This document shows, one piece after another, positions 24,193 through 36,211 of a stretch of DNA of 64,000 nucleotides (its first letter is position 1; the number at the start of each line of letters is the position of its first letter). The stretch comes from Thysanoteuthis rhombus (Eukaryota > Mollusca > Cephalopoda > Oegopsida > Thysanoteuthidae), in contig OY735215.1 of NCBI GenBank assembly GCA_963457665.1, forward strand, positions 29,813,041-29,877,040, in the 5' to 3' direction. Below the pieces are notes generated by a model, which was not told where the DNA came from, did not search any database, and saw nothing but the letters and a program-made list of their open reading frames with translations. A program made the translations under genes and the position numbers.

Positions 24193-25446
24193 AGATTACT
24201 AAGACCTCAACAACTACAGCCTACTCAACTGCATTTATAAACTGTTCTCAAAAATCATCACCAACCGGATTACTAAAACACTAGATGAAAACCAACCTCA
24301 GAAACAGGCTGGATTTAGAAGCTACTTGACCATGGACCATCTCCATTCCATAAACTAGCCAAAGGAGAAAGCAACAGAATACAAAATGTCACTTGCTGTA
24401 GCATTTATAGATTTCAAGAAGGCTTTCGATTCCGTAGAAATTCATATGGTCATGAAGGCTATCACTCTACAAGGTGTAGACCCTATATACATCAGAGTAC
24501 TGCAACATATATACAATCACAGCAACTCCTTCATCAGACTACATAAAGACTCTGAACCCTACCAACTCCAAAAAGGAGTAAGACAAGACAATACCAGCTC
24601 ACCCAAACTCTTCACAGCCTGCCTGGAGATGATCTTCTGTAACTTGGACTAGGAAAATAGAAGAATCAAAATAGATGGCGAATATCTGAGCTACCTCGCA
24701 TTTGCAGACAACATCGCCTTTTTTGCAGAGAACCTATACGACTTTCAACTAACGCTAGATGAACTAAACAAGAAAGCAAAGTCTGTCTACATATGAACTT
24801 CAGTAACACAAAGAATAAGGACATAATTGTCAAAATTGAAGATGCAAAACTAGGGAAAGTAGACCACTACATCTACTTAGAACTACGAATCTTCATGAAA
24901 TCCTCAGAAAAAGAAATCAAGCAGAGAATCACTCTAGGATGGCAAGTTTTCAGCAAAGCAAGCTCAACTTTCGAAAACAAAAAGATTCCAATAATCCTAA
25001 AAAGAAGAGTATTCAACCAATGCAGCCTCCTGATAGTCACTTATGGAGCTGAAACATAGAACCTAACCAAGAGACGAACCCGCAAACTGAGAAGCATGCA
25101 GCATGCGCATGAGAGAATCGTACACAACCTCACATGGAGAGATCACAAGACAGCACAATATATCAAAGAAAATGGGGGTCAGAGACATAGAATCCATAAA
25201 AACTCAAATGGCAATAGGCTGGTCAAGTTGCAAGAATGGAAGACTACCGATGGAGATCACATCTCACAACATGGATTCCCAGAGACCACATGCAAAATCA
25301 AGGCCGACAGAATACAAGATAGAGAGATGAACTAGACAAATTCAGAAAATACTGGCTCCGTGACGCCCATGATAGAGAAATGTGGTGGATCCTGGGGAAG
25401 GTCTATGTCCAACGACTGACGTTAAAAGACTGATGATGAGATTACT
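24193..25446 (+). mobile_element. RTE-like LINE copy with 8-bp target-site duplication (family L1R)
   Basis: A 5'-truncated retrotransposon (24201-25438) flanked by AGATTACT at 24193-24200 and 25439-25446. From 24203 it reads DLNNYSLLNCIYKLFSKI, ITKTLDENQPQKQAGFRS and DHLHSIN. The RT palm follows as AVAFIDFKKAFDSVE (about 24395-24439), FQLQ-like YQLQKGVRQDNTSSPKL and YLAFADNIAFFAEN, where the family FADD catalytic motif has become FADN. Downstream come KVDHYIYLELRI, ITLGWQVFSKASSTFENKKI, YGAET (stop in place of W) and LTWRDHKTAQYIK. Stops lie at about 24356, 24650 and 25057, with frameshifts near 24779, 25165 and 25205. The 3' end is the family stop (25431) plus (TGA)n. It is dead, but its boundaries are well kept. 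Confidence 0.92.
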
Positions 25447-26904
25447 TTATTTATATATTTCTATCCTTTCTTCTTTAATTTATAGATACTTCATCTAAGT
25501 CAATGAAAGGAAATCCACTTTCTTTTTTTTTTTCCATTCATTATTTTATTTTTCAAATCTTCATTAAATGAATTGTGGGATTCATTCATATCTATTGTTC
25601 TTTTTAAAGGGAGATAACTTTTTTATGAATGTATAGACCCATGTTCTTGTAAAATACCAAAAACTCCATCCATAGATATATAGATAATATCAATTAATCT
25701 TGAATCAGTTTAAGGCAGATGTCAACTAAAGAGGGTGAATTGATGTTATATAACTTGCATAGAGATATATCAGAAGAACACTTCTTTTGATCTTAAATTA
25801 AACTTATTGCCACAAGGTTTCAGATCCTGTTTCCAGTCCTGGGTTGGTAAATCTCATTATGTATCCACTGAAAAAATAAGTCCTTACAATTTGGGAGACA
25901 TTATCATACCTGATATTTAAAGACCTCTGGTTCTGGCAAATCATCTTTCTCTTATCCAATTTCCTATTCATACATTCATATGTACCTACATACCCCAGGC
26001 ACTACAACTAACTTTACTGTCTCTTGGTGACGCTTTGTCTGCCACTTACAATGCATGTGTCTTCATTTACACACATCAGTCTTATACATAATCCCGAGGC
26101 TACATGTTTCATAATCATATTTCAAATGAAAGTCTCAACCCCAAAGTGTAAATAAATTAGTCTTTAAACTATCATTCTGACTTCCAATTTACTTCTGTTT
26201 ACTTTGTAATTCTTACAAGATCCTTATTTCTCATCTAAAAAGTTTAAAACCAGCACCACTATAAAGTGTAATATAAGTTTTAAGGTTGGATGGTCTGTGA
26301 TCTTCTGCCTAATGGATAGTTGTTGGAAATAATACAGCACAAATTCTGTAGTTGAAATTTGCTTTATTCATTCAGATATATGATGGGAAGAGAGAGAGAG
26401 AGGGAGAGAAAGAGAGGTTGAACAAAGATGAGGTTCTACATTTTAAGTTGTTTAGGTCATTTGTGGCATGAGCTCTCTTTATCTCAAATCATGAGACTAC
26501 CTCAAATAACATGGTGGTAGCTCTCCACTCTACATTCCTTTATGCACTTGACATCAAAAGGCAGGGACAAATGAATTCCCTGCAAGCATAGATGTTTCAA
26601 CTCTGACTCACCGCTGGTTTAGTTAATAGTCACTTTGTTCCATGTTCAAAGCCACATAATCCTGTCATGTACTTAATTCACATGACTAGATTATGTATTT
26701 TGCTTTTATTTGAACCATGTGTATCATTGATATATATCTTTGAACATATCATCCATCACTTCTGTCTTTGCCAAGCCAATTGTTGAATATACTGCGAAAG
26801 CCTTTAAGTATATAGTCTAAAGCTGCCAAAATGCCTCGGTTACTCACCGAATACCTCTGCAAACAAAATTGGACTGAGGTTATGTATTTGTTCACCAATG
26901 TTTG
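25447..26904. other. AT-rich sequence with a GA microsatellite
   Basis: No gene was recognised. A (GA)n-rich run lies at 26389-26416. The segment 26420-26700 is a little GC-richer, but no motif was identified. Confidence 0.5.
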
Positions 26905-26985
26905 TGAGTCCATTTGTTCAGACTATATCTCCAAATGTTATCCATGAATTTCAATGACATTTTGCGAAAGAATGGGCCATGGTTG
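26905..26985 (-). repeat. Inverted solo unit of dispersed repeat D1
   Basis: Read on the minus strand it contains CGCAAAATGTCATTGAAATT and TTTGGAGATATAGTCTGAAC, matching the unit at 14455-14530 and the cluster at 52.1 kb. Confidence 0.65.
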
Positions 26986-28799
26986 AAGGAACAATTATAT
27001 TTGGGGATGGATCCAGGAATTCTTCATTTAACATTGTGAGATAAGACAATTTTTTAGCATATAAAAACCTAGTAATGACATTAATATGAAAGTGCAGTAA
27101 CTAATAATCATAAGCACATTGCTTGTGACTATTTAGCTTCAGTCAAACTCACTTACTTCATTACAATTTAAAAGGTAAACAAAACAGAATTCGTTTCTCC
27201 ATGCTATATTCCAAAACTATATGTCCCACTTAAATTTCTTTATTAGTAGTTCCCGTAAATGGGATTTGCAAAATAAATTTACCTGAGTTGGATTTCAAAA
27301 GGGTGAGTGAATTTATCATCAGTTTTTGTGTACGTCACTGTATCACTTGTTATTCATGCATTACACCACTGATTTTTGATCTGGTCATTGTTGTTGAAAA
27401 TATAGTCAACTTGTAGGAGTTTGATTATAATTATTACATGCTTTTGTCACAGCATAATCTAGGATCTGTAACATGATGTAACATGGCATTAGCAGAAATA
27501 TGTGCTCCTAATTTTGTGAAGTCATCTTGTGGTTGGATACAGACTCTTTATTGGCCAGAGATTCTGCTGCTGCTGATGCCTTCCTCTAGCATCAGTTCGA
27601 CATCAATCAATATTCACCATGAACTAAAACTTCTCTCCTCTGCAGGAGATCAATTTTGAGAATACAGCAAAAACAAAGCTGGCTTTATAAGTTTCAATCC
27701 AATCAATAGCTGACAATGAAAATATTCCTTGTAATGCATAAAAATACGAGGAATTGCCAAAAGAAAGAAAAAAAAATGACCACTTGCAGAGATTTTCTGA
27801 AACATTTTCTCATATTTGTTGCCATCTTTTAGGGTTCTATTTACATATATCTCCTTTTATTATTCCCCACTTTCTCTACCTATTTTTCTGTAAATGTATA
27901 TACTTTTATACCTATTATGATGCATGAGAACAATAAGTTCTTGACTTGGGAAATTTAGATGAGAAAAGTTGTGAGATTCAGAACCCATGATCAATACTTG
28001 CTAGGCTGGAATCCATCTAACTCTGCCTGAATCATGAGAAATTATTTCAGAAGTGTTATGAAAACTCTAATAAAGGAAACCCACAAGCATATCATCTATC
28101 TATCTATCTATATAATGAAAAGTGTGACCTTTTCTGTCAGTTTCTCAGTTAGTAACAATGGACTCACAGAGGAAAAATTTTGCCTGGACAGACTGAGTAT
28201 GATAAAAATTCTCAATCTATTGAAACCTTCCCAGGTGAAATTTCTCCACAAATATGAATGAATAACTTATATTTGTATTTAATGTCATGATATGAGGGGT
28301 AATGGGGACCCTTAAATCGAAAGATTCTATTTTATTCTTTAATAACATTTTCTTTTGTTGAAGATACTTTTGGTATGGGTATAAGTGAAGTATACTTAAA
28401 TACTTGGTCTAAGATGAGATGCTACTGAATAACCCTTTCCAGCTTGCCAAAAAGGTAATAAAAACATCAAGTAGATTTACTGACAAGATAAAGCATGGAC
28501 ACTTGGAAACAGCCCCCTCCCACAGATAGATGCCCAGTCAGGGCCATCTAATTGAAAAGACATAGAATTAGGAGAAAGGAAGTGATAAGGGGTTGATAGA
28601 AAGGGACAGTATAAAAGGATTCGAACAGCTGAAGAAAGATAGATAGTAAGTTCACTTGTATGAGAAATGAAAGAAAGCAGGTGGAAAATAGAAGAGAAAA
28701 GGGTAGATGATCATTTAGTTCTGGTATCAGGTAAAAGAGGGTTAGTCAATCTAGCAAAAAAATAACAAAAGAAAAAAATTCTTGGCTTTAAAAAGGAGA
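26986..28799. other. AT-rich sequence, no recognised gene
   Basis: Holds a short (TATC)n run at 28093-28114 and a purine-rich stretch at about 28560-28720. The frame at 28034-28261 (+) has no domain features. Confidence 0.5.
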
Positions 28800-29040
28800 C
28801 CAAAGTCTATGGGCTGGCTGCTGGCGGTGAAAACGCATTGCACTCTCACTCTCCTCCCTCTCTCTCGACAAGCTCTCCTTCTCTCTGGTGAGGTGAGGTG
28901 AGGATTTTGTTCAGTCTTCAAACGAAGACTATCGATGTATTTTCAGTTGGCCAAAATCCTGACATGAGACTTGCATCTTTTGTTCCCCTTCATGCTGAAG
29001 CTATCATTGTCAGAAAAAGGTCCCCACGCCATTGTCATTC
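28800..29040. other. GC-richer CT-rich island
   Basis: Stands out from its surroundings: a CTCACTCTCCTCCCTCTCTC stretch, then (GGTGA)n-like GGTGAGGTGAGGTGAGG at 28886-28902, then a more ordinary segment with AACGAAGACTATCGATG. It could be a repeat body or a transcribed leader; GGTGAGG would serve as a splice donor. No open frame or promoter element supports either reading. Confidence 0.35.
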
Positions 29041-29631
29041 ATTAACTTGGTTTTTCGAATTATCTTTTCTTTTTCTTGCCACTTTTATTCATGGATGGTT
29101 TCTTCCTTAAAAAAAAAAGATAGAAATTCAAATATATTTGAATTTTCATTGGTAATAACCAGTTATTTATCATACATATGTCAACTTCTAACAGAATAAG
29201 CAAAAATCTTACAATGTACAATAGACTAACGAAAACCTTAAACCTACTGTCTTCCCTAATTAGAGGTCCTATATGATGTTCACTTTTATGCTACATGTGC
29301 TAATTGAATCTTGAAATAGCACATGGACTGAATCTCTATTTTCAAACTATTAAAGTACCCATAAAAATTGGGATTATTTACATATGGATTGCCTGAGTTC
29401 TACATTAGATCAGTCTGGTATTGGCGCATTCTGCGTAGGAGCAAATTGTCACCTGATCTTTGTTTGTAGCAATTGTAGGTTTTTATGGGACCAGACTGCT
29501 AGTCCAAAGCCCAAAATGGCCTGCATTAGAGGGCTATAGAGCTGCAGCTGTAATGATTTTTACTCATAGCTAGATTAGAAATAGATTTATGCCTTCCCCC
29601 CTTAGCATTAGAGCGAAGTGAATTCAAAGTG

Positions 29632-29703
29632 TCTTGGCTGGAGTTAGAACTCTGTTTGCCAATTCCATTCTACATGTCATTAATCATTAGACCACTTGCA
29701 CCT
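29632..29703 (-). mobile_element. tRNA-derived SINE head
   Basis: On the minus strand, GTGGTCTAATGATTAATG resembles a pol III A box (TRGY-type) and GAGTTCTAACTCCAGCC resembles a B box, about 40 bases apart as in a tRNA gene. The intervening sequence does not fold as a good tRNA, so this is a SINE head and not a functional tRNA. Confidence 0.5.
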
Positions 29704-31513
29704 TCCTCCTACATACACACTAATACACATACTAGATAGAGCAAAGGATACAGGAAAACCTTGAATAGTGTGGTTTTGATTAGTACAGCATTTGATGTAG
29801 TATGGTTACAGTATCGCTGTGCGAATTGATGTAACTAAGAAGTTGAAAAAACAAAAACACATTAAATTTCAATGAGACTCAAACAGTTCTCTTTTGAACT
29901 GCTCAGAAAATTTGGGAATGAATCAACTCCACTAATCAAGATATATCTACATATGCTAGACTTGTACACAAAACTTCATTTAGAATCTTCAATATGTCTG
30001 CAGCAGACTTAACCTGTGATATATGCTCAAGCCAACAAATTTTGGATATTGATTTGAACTTTGCTCTTGAGTTTGTTTCAACTCAACCAAATTTTTTTTA
30101 GTGTTTGTGGCACAAAATGATTTATCTTCATGAATCTGTATGCTTCTGCTCTGTTTATCAATTTTCAAATACTAAATTAAGAGAAACTTTGGTTTCTTTG
30201 ATTTGAATTTCATCTCACTTCAAAGTGTTGGTAACTACATGATGGGTCATTTAAGTACCACCTTTTTATCTTCATATGTCTTGGAGCAGGTTGATATCTG
30301 CTCCACCATTTTGTTTAGCACCCAGACTGATCAACAGATGGTGGAGTTGCTCAAAGTAGTAAAAGAAAAATGTTCATAGTCAGTTCTCATTGACTAGTCA
30401 TCTGGATGCATTTGTTTCTATGTGTGTGTTGCTTAATCTTAGTACTTGCTATAAAACAATGTATGTCTTATTTGATGTGCTCTATTTAGAAGTTACATTT
30501 GATTGTTTTGGGAGAAAAAACAATTATTTCCTGAATAAAATGTCTTCATAATTTGATTTTTATTTTTTAGAAAATACAAGTTCTGAGTAATATGGGTCTT
30601 TTTTGTTGTAACATTCTGTTCCTTATAGAATTGAATATATTGAGTGTTCAAAAGTCCTGACATCAGCAGGACAATTGTAGACCTTTGGGGAAACAATAAA
30701 TGAACTTCAAGTGCGGAGTGATCTTTCTTTGTACCAGGAGTTGGCAGTTTGTATAAACATGCTTGCATCTTTTGAAGGCATGTATTAGTGATCAGTGATT
30801 TTTCAGAGCAGACACTACCATCCCTTTCGGGGTGCTGTAAAACACAAGGTGGGCGCTGAAAGGCAAAGAGATGGTAGTGGGCATTGGAAAACAAGGAATG
30901 GTGATAAGGGCAAATGGTACAAATCAATACCTCCCACACATAAAATTGTATATCTGAATAGTTGATTTTATGGTAGAGCTGTTTGAAGTTCACCCCCCCC
31001 CCCTTTCGTTTTTTTTTTTTTTAAAGTGAAATTCAATCAAATTAGCTTACTTAGTTGATCACAATTAAATCAATATAAATTCATTGTGAAACAAAACACT
31101 TACCATTGAACTTCAGATAGCTCTACTGTAAAATTAGCTTTGATTTTCAATGTATCATTTTTTACCGGATAAAGGTGGGGTCAGATAAAATATATACTCT
31201 AAAAGATGGTGATAGTCCGAAAAACTCTGGGGAAAACTGATCTAGATAAATGCAATTGTGGTAGGCCAATAGATAAAGAGAATGTAGAACCAAATAAAAT
31301 GGTGGAAATCAAATCAGCATTCCTTTACCGAGAGATGATATGAAATACAGATATATCGGATATGTTTCTAAAAATGAATAATCCATTAGTAGATCAATTC
31401 TTTTCAAGTCTTTTTTTGATACTATCTTTTCTGAATCGCAGCCTAATGATACCCAAATTACTTTCTATTGAATGTACACATACCTCAATATACTAATGTG
31501 TCTTTAGCAACAT

Positions 31514-31517
<4 letters not shown>
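29704..31517. other. AT-rich sequence with an unassigned 166-codon minus-strand frame
   Basis: The frame at 30493-30993 (-) is the longest open stretch in the window. Its centre (about 30690-30880) is slightly GC-richer, with several Cys and His residues but no regular zinc-finger spacing. Its ends are Lys/Asn/Tyr-rich like noncoding DNA. I recognise no family, and it may be a chance frame or an unrecognised transposon piece. The remainder holds C and T runs near 30994-31022. Confidence 0.35.

Positions 31518-31575
<58 letters not shown>
31518..31575. repeat. (TA)n microsatellite
   Basis: About 29 uninterrupted TA units, the longest of the three TA arrays. Confidence 0.95.
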
Positions 31576-31577
<2 letters not shown>

Positions 31578-31897
31578 TGTCTAAAAATGTATCCTGAAAA
31601 TTTTGTATGTGGGCATATTTATCTGGACTTCTGTACATCTTTCCTTTGCTTGCATACTCTTTCTTTCACTCCCTCTCCCTCATATATATATATCTTCCTT
31701 GCTTTCTGATACCCACCTTTGTATATATACATAGTTACATCAATAAGTCAGTAGCCTAATGGTAAAGGCATTTATTTTACATGATGAATATGAATTTATT
31801 TAATTCACTTGTGAATATTAATCATAAAGATGAAATATTATACCATCAAAATTCACTTAATAACCATACCTCCTGGGATTGTTGATCCACCGCTAAG

Positions 31898-31941
31898 CAC
31901 ACACAGACACACACACACATATGTGTGTGTGTGTGTGCATG
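31898..31941. repeat. (CA)n-AT-(TG)n perfect-arm palindrome
   Basis: An alternating CA run meets ATAT and turns into a TG run, so the two halves are reverse complements and could form a long hairpin. Overlapping frames here are artefacts. Confidence 0.9.
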
Positions 31942-32439
31942 TTTCAACTCCTAATTCTCATTTTTGTTTATTTACAGTCTATATCTGCTTTATTTGTTTC
32001 ATTCAATGCGACATTTATGTTATTAAGAAATGGATGTATGATCCAACAGAATGATTATAAATGGTGTTATATTATATTGAAACTCTTATTTGAAATGATT
32101 TCCTATTATTACATGGTGAATGGATCATTTAGCTTGGAGAACATAAATGGAATAAACGATCAGATATGTACCTCATACTGTCATAAATACTATTATAAAT
32201 GTATCTGTTGATTAGAAGTAAAATATAATGAAGTTAAGATTTTGTGTATTCATTAACTATGCTTCAAGTGTTACAAAAATTAATTAGTTGTTCAAAATGT
32301 TTTCATTTGTGCTTTACTCATAGCTTCAAACGATCAAGCCATTCAATGATTGTAGTACACACAACTTCTATTGGAAAATTGGTGGACACTCTCACCGTAG
32401 AACGTTTTATGACATTCCAAAATGGTATCTTTTGAGACA
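31942..32439. other. AT-rich sequence, no recognised feature
   Basis: The two overlapping plus-strand frames begin in the microsatellite or contain no domain. The right end may include the decayed 3' flank of the adjacent Tc1-like remnant. Confidence 0.5.
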
Positions 32440-32900
32440 AACTATTTTTCCAGCTCTGACTGCAATATGTAATTCAGGGAATTGGTCTTGACTTCCTGAG
32501 GGCTGGTCCACAGACTCTGAATATTGTTGCTAAGCCACTGTTGGGTCACTCTTGTCTCGTGAGCCAAAGTAGAGCCCTGTTGGATACCCAATACTCTCCG
32601 CCCGTGAACTTGACATACACACATAAGTTGTTTTGATTCCTCTGATAAAAATGAAACTGAGTAACACTTTTATAACTTTCCCCCATCACATCATGACTGA
32701 AGAGGGATGATAACCTCTTCGTAAGTGACCTCAGGAGCTTCTTTGGAACCTACGAGTATAGACTCGCTGAAGCAACGCTGTTGATCGCAGTTCTCTGATT
32801 TTGATCAGAGCTTGAGTTGCATGTGTCCAGTTCTATGATGATAGGCACCTAGTCCAAGATCACTTATGAATAGATGGGCCGTTGATCTGGGTGAAATATT
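32440..32900 (-). mobile_element. Tc1-like transposase remnant
   Basis: The minus-strand frame 32442-32624 contains GIQQGSTLAHETRVTQQWLS followed by NNIQSLW. This matches the Tc1/mariner DDE transposase segment around the second catalytic aspartate (family QQDNARPH...VTQQWL...). Here the DNARPH part reads GSTLAH, so the aspartate is lost. Upstream (about 32625-32780) a stretch decoding as VYTRRFQ and SVMM-x-WG resembles the family segment before GGGSVMVWGG, with stops and frame changes. The N-terminal DNA-binding region and the terminal inverted repeats were not found. It cannot be functional. Confidence 0.65.
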
Positions 32901-34269
32901 CATTTCTAGCCATGGTTTTCTGTTTTCTCCAGTGAATCTCCTTATAGATCAATTATATGAAAAACGTTGAAAAATATAGAGCATAAACTTATATATGAAA
33001 TTTGTAATATATTTTGTGGTAAGATTTTTCTGTACTTCTAACATACTTCTCAATTGGGTAAAATGATTTTTTTAAATTTTTTTTTTTCCCTATTGTCTTG
33101 TTTCTTTGAAATTTTGAAAATGTCTGCTTCATTATTATTCATTCTCATCAAATAGCAAATAGTTTGTGCTGCTATCAGGTGGAATGATCAACTTATTCTG
33201 TGTATTTTTAATAGATACTTTTTTTTAATAAAACCATTGTTCAAAATAAATTATTTTTTATACATTTTAATCTATGTAATTATTATCTAATCTATAACTT
33301 GATTTTATAAGATTGTGAAATTTAATCGCATATGAATTGTATTTATGTGATAATTTTGATCATTGTGTCCACATCTAGACATTTTAATAAAAATCTTTTA
33401 TACCGACATTTAGCTGCCAATTCAGTTTTCTTATTTATTCAAGATTTGCCAAGTATTAATAGCACTTTTACGGAGCACTATTTATCTTAATTGGTGTTTT
33501 GAAAGAAGAGTGAAAAGCAGAGGTCTGAGAGACACCACTGCAGATGCCATATACATATAGTACCGGTCAAAATGAGGATGATTTATTCAAATGTGCTAGT
33601 TCTTCGTAATGGTAATTGCAAAAGGATCTTAGAATTAATGGAAATTGTAGCTCTTACTAGATATATATTTCATGTATGAAAAAGGTTTTATCAAAAGTAG
33701 TTATGGGGAAAACGTTGTTCAAGAAAATTTTTTTTTTCTTTTAAAGAAATACAGTAGACAAAATAAGGACCATGGTCTGGATATTGGATAGGTGGTCTTA
33801 ACCTCTAAAGGCCAATTTAAGGTCACATCAGTTTGGGCATTCTAAAACCTGATGGAGACAGCTGTGACTCAAGGGCTGCAAAATTGTAAATATCCATAAC
33901 TTTACTCCTGGATGATCATAGGGTAGATGATACTGACCTCTAGTGATCTGTTAAGGTCAATGCAAGCATTTTCAAAATTTAATTAGACTTTGAAAAGCTT
34001 TGTGCTTGAATTTTCTATTTGACCTTTCAGTATCCTTTTTTCTTCCCCCTCCCCCGTCAGCATTGCAGGGTATTCCAGTCAGTACATATGTGTTATATAC
34101 ATACACACCCATGCTGCTGCTGTTGTAAAAACCAGTGATGTCATAAATAGAATTTATTCTGACATTTATTCTTCCATGGAATTTTTTCACATGTCTTCAA
34201 ATTTTGACAATATGGTTGTTCAGTTATTGACTGTGATGGCAAGTTATAATTATGTTATCATTTGCATTT
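32901..34269. other. AT-rich sequence; possible Tc1-like end
   Basis: No gene was recognised. TATAGTACCGGTCAAAATGA at 33558-33577 resembles the outer end of Tc1-like elements, but no matching inverted end was found. The segment 33760-33960 is slightly GC-richer and unassigned. Confidence 0.4.
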
Positions 34270-36211
34270 TTACACTAGTTGCCTGGTGGTTGTCACTAAA
34301 GACTGAGTGACATCAAGTCCCTCTCAACTCTTTCGGTCTGCAACTGTTCTGTGGTTTGCAGTTTCACACCTACTACCTGGTGATTGTTGTCAAAGACTAA
34401 GTGACAGTAAGTTTTCTGAGGTCACCAGCCTTCTCTCATCATCCTCACATATCACAGCTGTGCTGAGGTTTGTGCTGTCTCTACCATGCCTTTTTCATCC
34501 TGTCAGGCCATTGCTGATGACTGGTGGTTGTAGGTCTCATATTTCCAGTCCTCATGCTGTAGTCTGTATAGTCTTGATCTTTCCTCTACAGCTCCTCCAA
34601 TCTCATTTTCAATGTCTTTGGCACATTCCAAAATACACTCACTATTAATGGTACTACCCTGACCTTCATGTTCCATACCTTCTTCAGTTTCCTTGCCAAG
34701 TCCTGGTATTTTAACTCTTCTTTATTCACTTAATGATCTGCCAGCACAGCAACATCTACTCTTTGGCTGGTTCTTTATCCCTTATCCTAAACTACTAGGT
34801 CTGATCTTTTCACTTGGATGGGGTGATTGGTTTGGATGTCAGTCCTAGAGTAATTTGTGGCTTCAATTTTCCTGGGCTGTCAGTAGTTTTCTGCGTTTGC
34901 TTAGTCCCCACTGAAGAAGTATTATTAACCTGTCGTGCCTGTTCTTGTACTCCTTCTGGGCTAGTTTAATACATTCACCGGTTTTGGTTTATAATCTAAT
35001 CCCTTTCTTCACATGGGCAGCATTTTCTGTTTGTTTGGGTTCTGTCAATCATCTCCTTGATATAGTTTGCCCTGATGCATTTGTTTTGAGCTACCATGAG
35101 CAATTCTGTTTTTCTCATCAGGTTTCCTTTGCTTGGCATGTGTATGATTTGCTGTCTGCAATATTTTGTATCTATCTTTTGAATTTCCTTTGTACTTTTT
35201 TCTATTCTCATTTTTCTGTCCTTGTTGGCTTTGCTAATCCCTTCTTTGCTGCTTTTTTGTTGTTTATTGCACTGCTTTGGGTGTTCTAAATAATATCTTC
35301 ATGGCTTTCCTGCTTGAACACACTTTTTTTAAAATCCTGTTTTGTCCTTTTGGGCACAGTCTTCTGTGCAGATGAGTCCTCTGCCGCCATCTTTCCTCTT
35401 CACATGCAGTTTGTCTGAATCCTCTTTAGGGAGTAGAACCTTGTGCATTGTCATAAGTAATCCTTGTTCAACAGTATATTGATTGGAGCTCATCCTTTGT
35501 CCATCCAAGATATGGATCTGTGTATCATACTGCTGCTACTGCCCATGTGTTCATTCCCTTTATCAAATTTCTGCTATTTAGCTTGGTTTTGAATATTTTT
35601 CTTATCCTCCTTAGGTATTCCTTTTTTATTTCCTCTTTCATTTCTCCCTGTTTTATCCTGTCACAATGGAAAACTCCTTGGTATTTATATCGGTCCAGTG
35701 TGGTTAATGCTCTGATTCTTTTGTTCAGTAATTCAATTCCTTCTGCCACAGTAAGCTTTACTCTGTGTATCACCATTAGTGCACGTTTTTCTCTTTCAAA
35801 TTCCATCCATCCCAATATCATTGCTGTATTCTTTTGAACTCTTTTTCCACAACCTTTCGAGTTCTTCCCTGTTCTTTGCAAATAGCCTTATATCATCCAT
35901 GTACATGAAGTGGTTGACTTTTCCCTTTGTTTTGGAGAATCGGTATCCTTAGCTGTTTTTCAGTAATTTGTTTAGTGGTATCATGGTTAGTACAAATAGG
36001 GACAGTTCCCCTGAAAGATTCTCCTTATGGTACTTGCCTCTAAGTTTTCTCCTGAAGCTGTCAAGTCTCCTAACCAGTTTCTCATAGAGTTGGCTATGAA
36101 TCTCTCCACTGGTTCAGTTGTCTTGTATATTCTGAGGTATTTGATTATCCAGCTGTATAGAATCATGTCATATGCTTTCTTGTAGACCATCCATTCAATT
36201 GCAAGTAACAT
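34270..36211 (-). mobile_element. R2/NeSL-type LINE with restriction-like endonuclease (decayed)
   Basis: Reading down the minus strand: RT palm VYKKAYDMILYSWIIKYLRI (from about 36190), IRRIFQGN, FSKTKGKVNHFMYMDDIRLF with an intact YMDD-type site (about 35940-35880), and ILGWMEFEREKRALMV. Next are TTLDRYKYQGVF, MKEEIKKEYLRRIRKIFKTK and NTWAVAAV (35540), then GWTKDELQSI. The Cys-rich CCPCEERD and KLAQKEYKNRHDR (about 34970-34930) sit where the family CCHC lies. The endonuclease follows: KRSDLVV, RVDVAVLAD, KYQDLARKLKKVWNMKVRVV (about 34820-34660) supply the PD-(D/E)xK-like residues. Frameshifts and stops occur throughout, and the N-terminal half is missing at an A run beside 36211. The clade is inferred from the RT-CCHC-REL order. 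The 34270-34600 part is 3' noncoding. Confidence 0.8.
34272..34410. repeat. Diverged direct repeat in the LINE 3' region
   Basis: GCCTGGTGGTTGTCACTAAA, then GACTGAGTGACATCAAGT, at 34273-34318 recurs with changes as ACCTGGTGATTGTTGTCAAA, then GACTAAGTGACAGTAAGT, at about 34375-34412. A weaker third match (GACTGGTGGTTGTAGG) lies near 34519. The repeats fall in the presumed 3' noncoding end of the R2-type element. Confidence 0.65.

Noticed and set aside
30493..30993. Longest open frame in the window (166 codons, minus strand)
   Set aside because: The ends have noncoding-like Lys/Asn/Tyr composition, no domain or splice context is visible, and one such frame is plausible by chance in 64 kb of six-frame sequence.
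33558..33577. Tc1-like outer end TATAGTACCGGTCAAAATGA
   Set aside because: No matching inverted end was found, so it is mentioned only as context.
34945..35289. Plus-strand frame of 114 codons
   Set aside because: It lies antisense to the decayed R2-type LINE. The minus strand carries the recognisable motifs.
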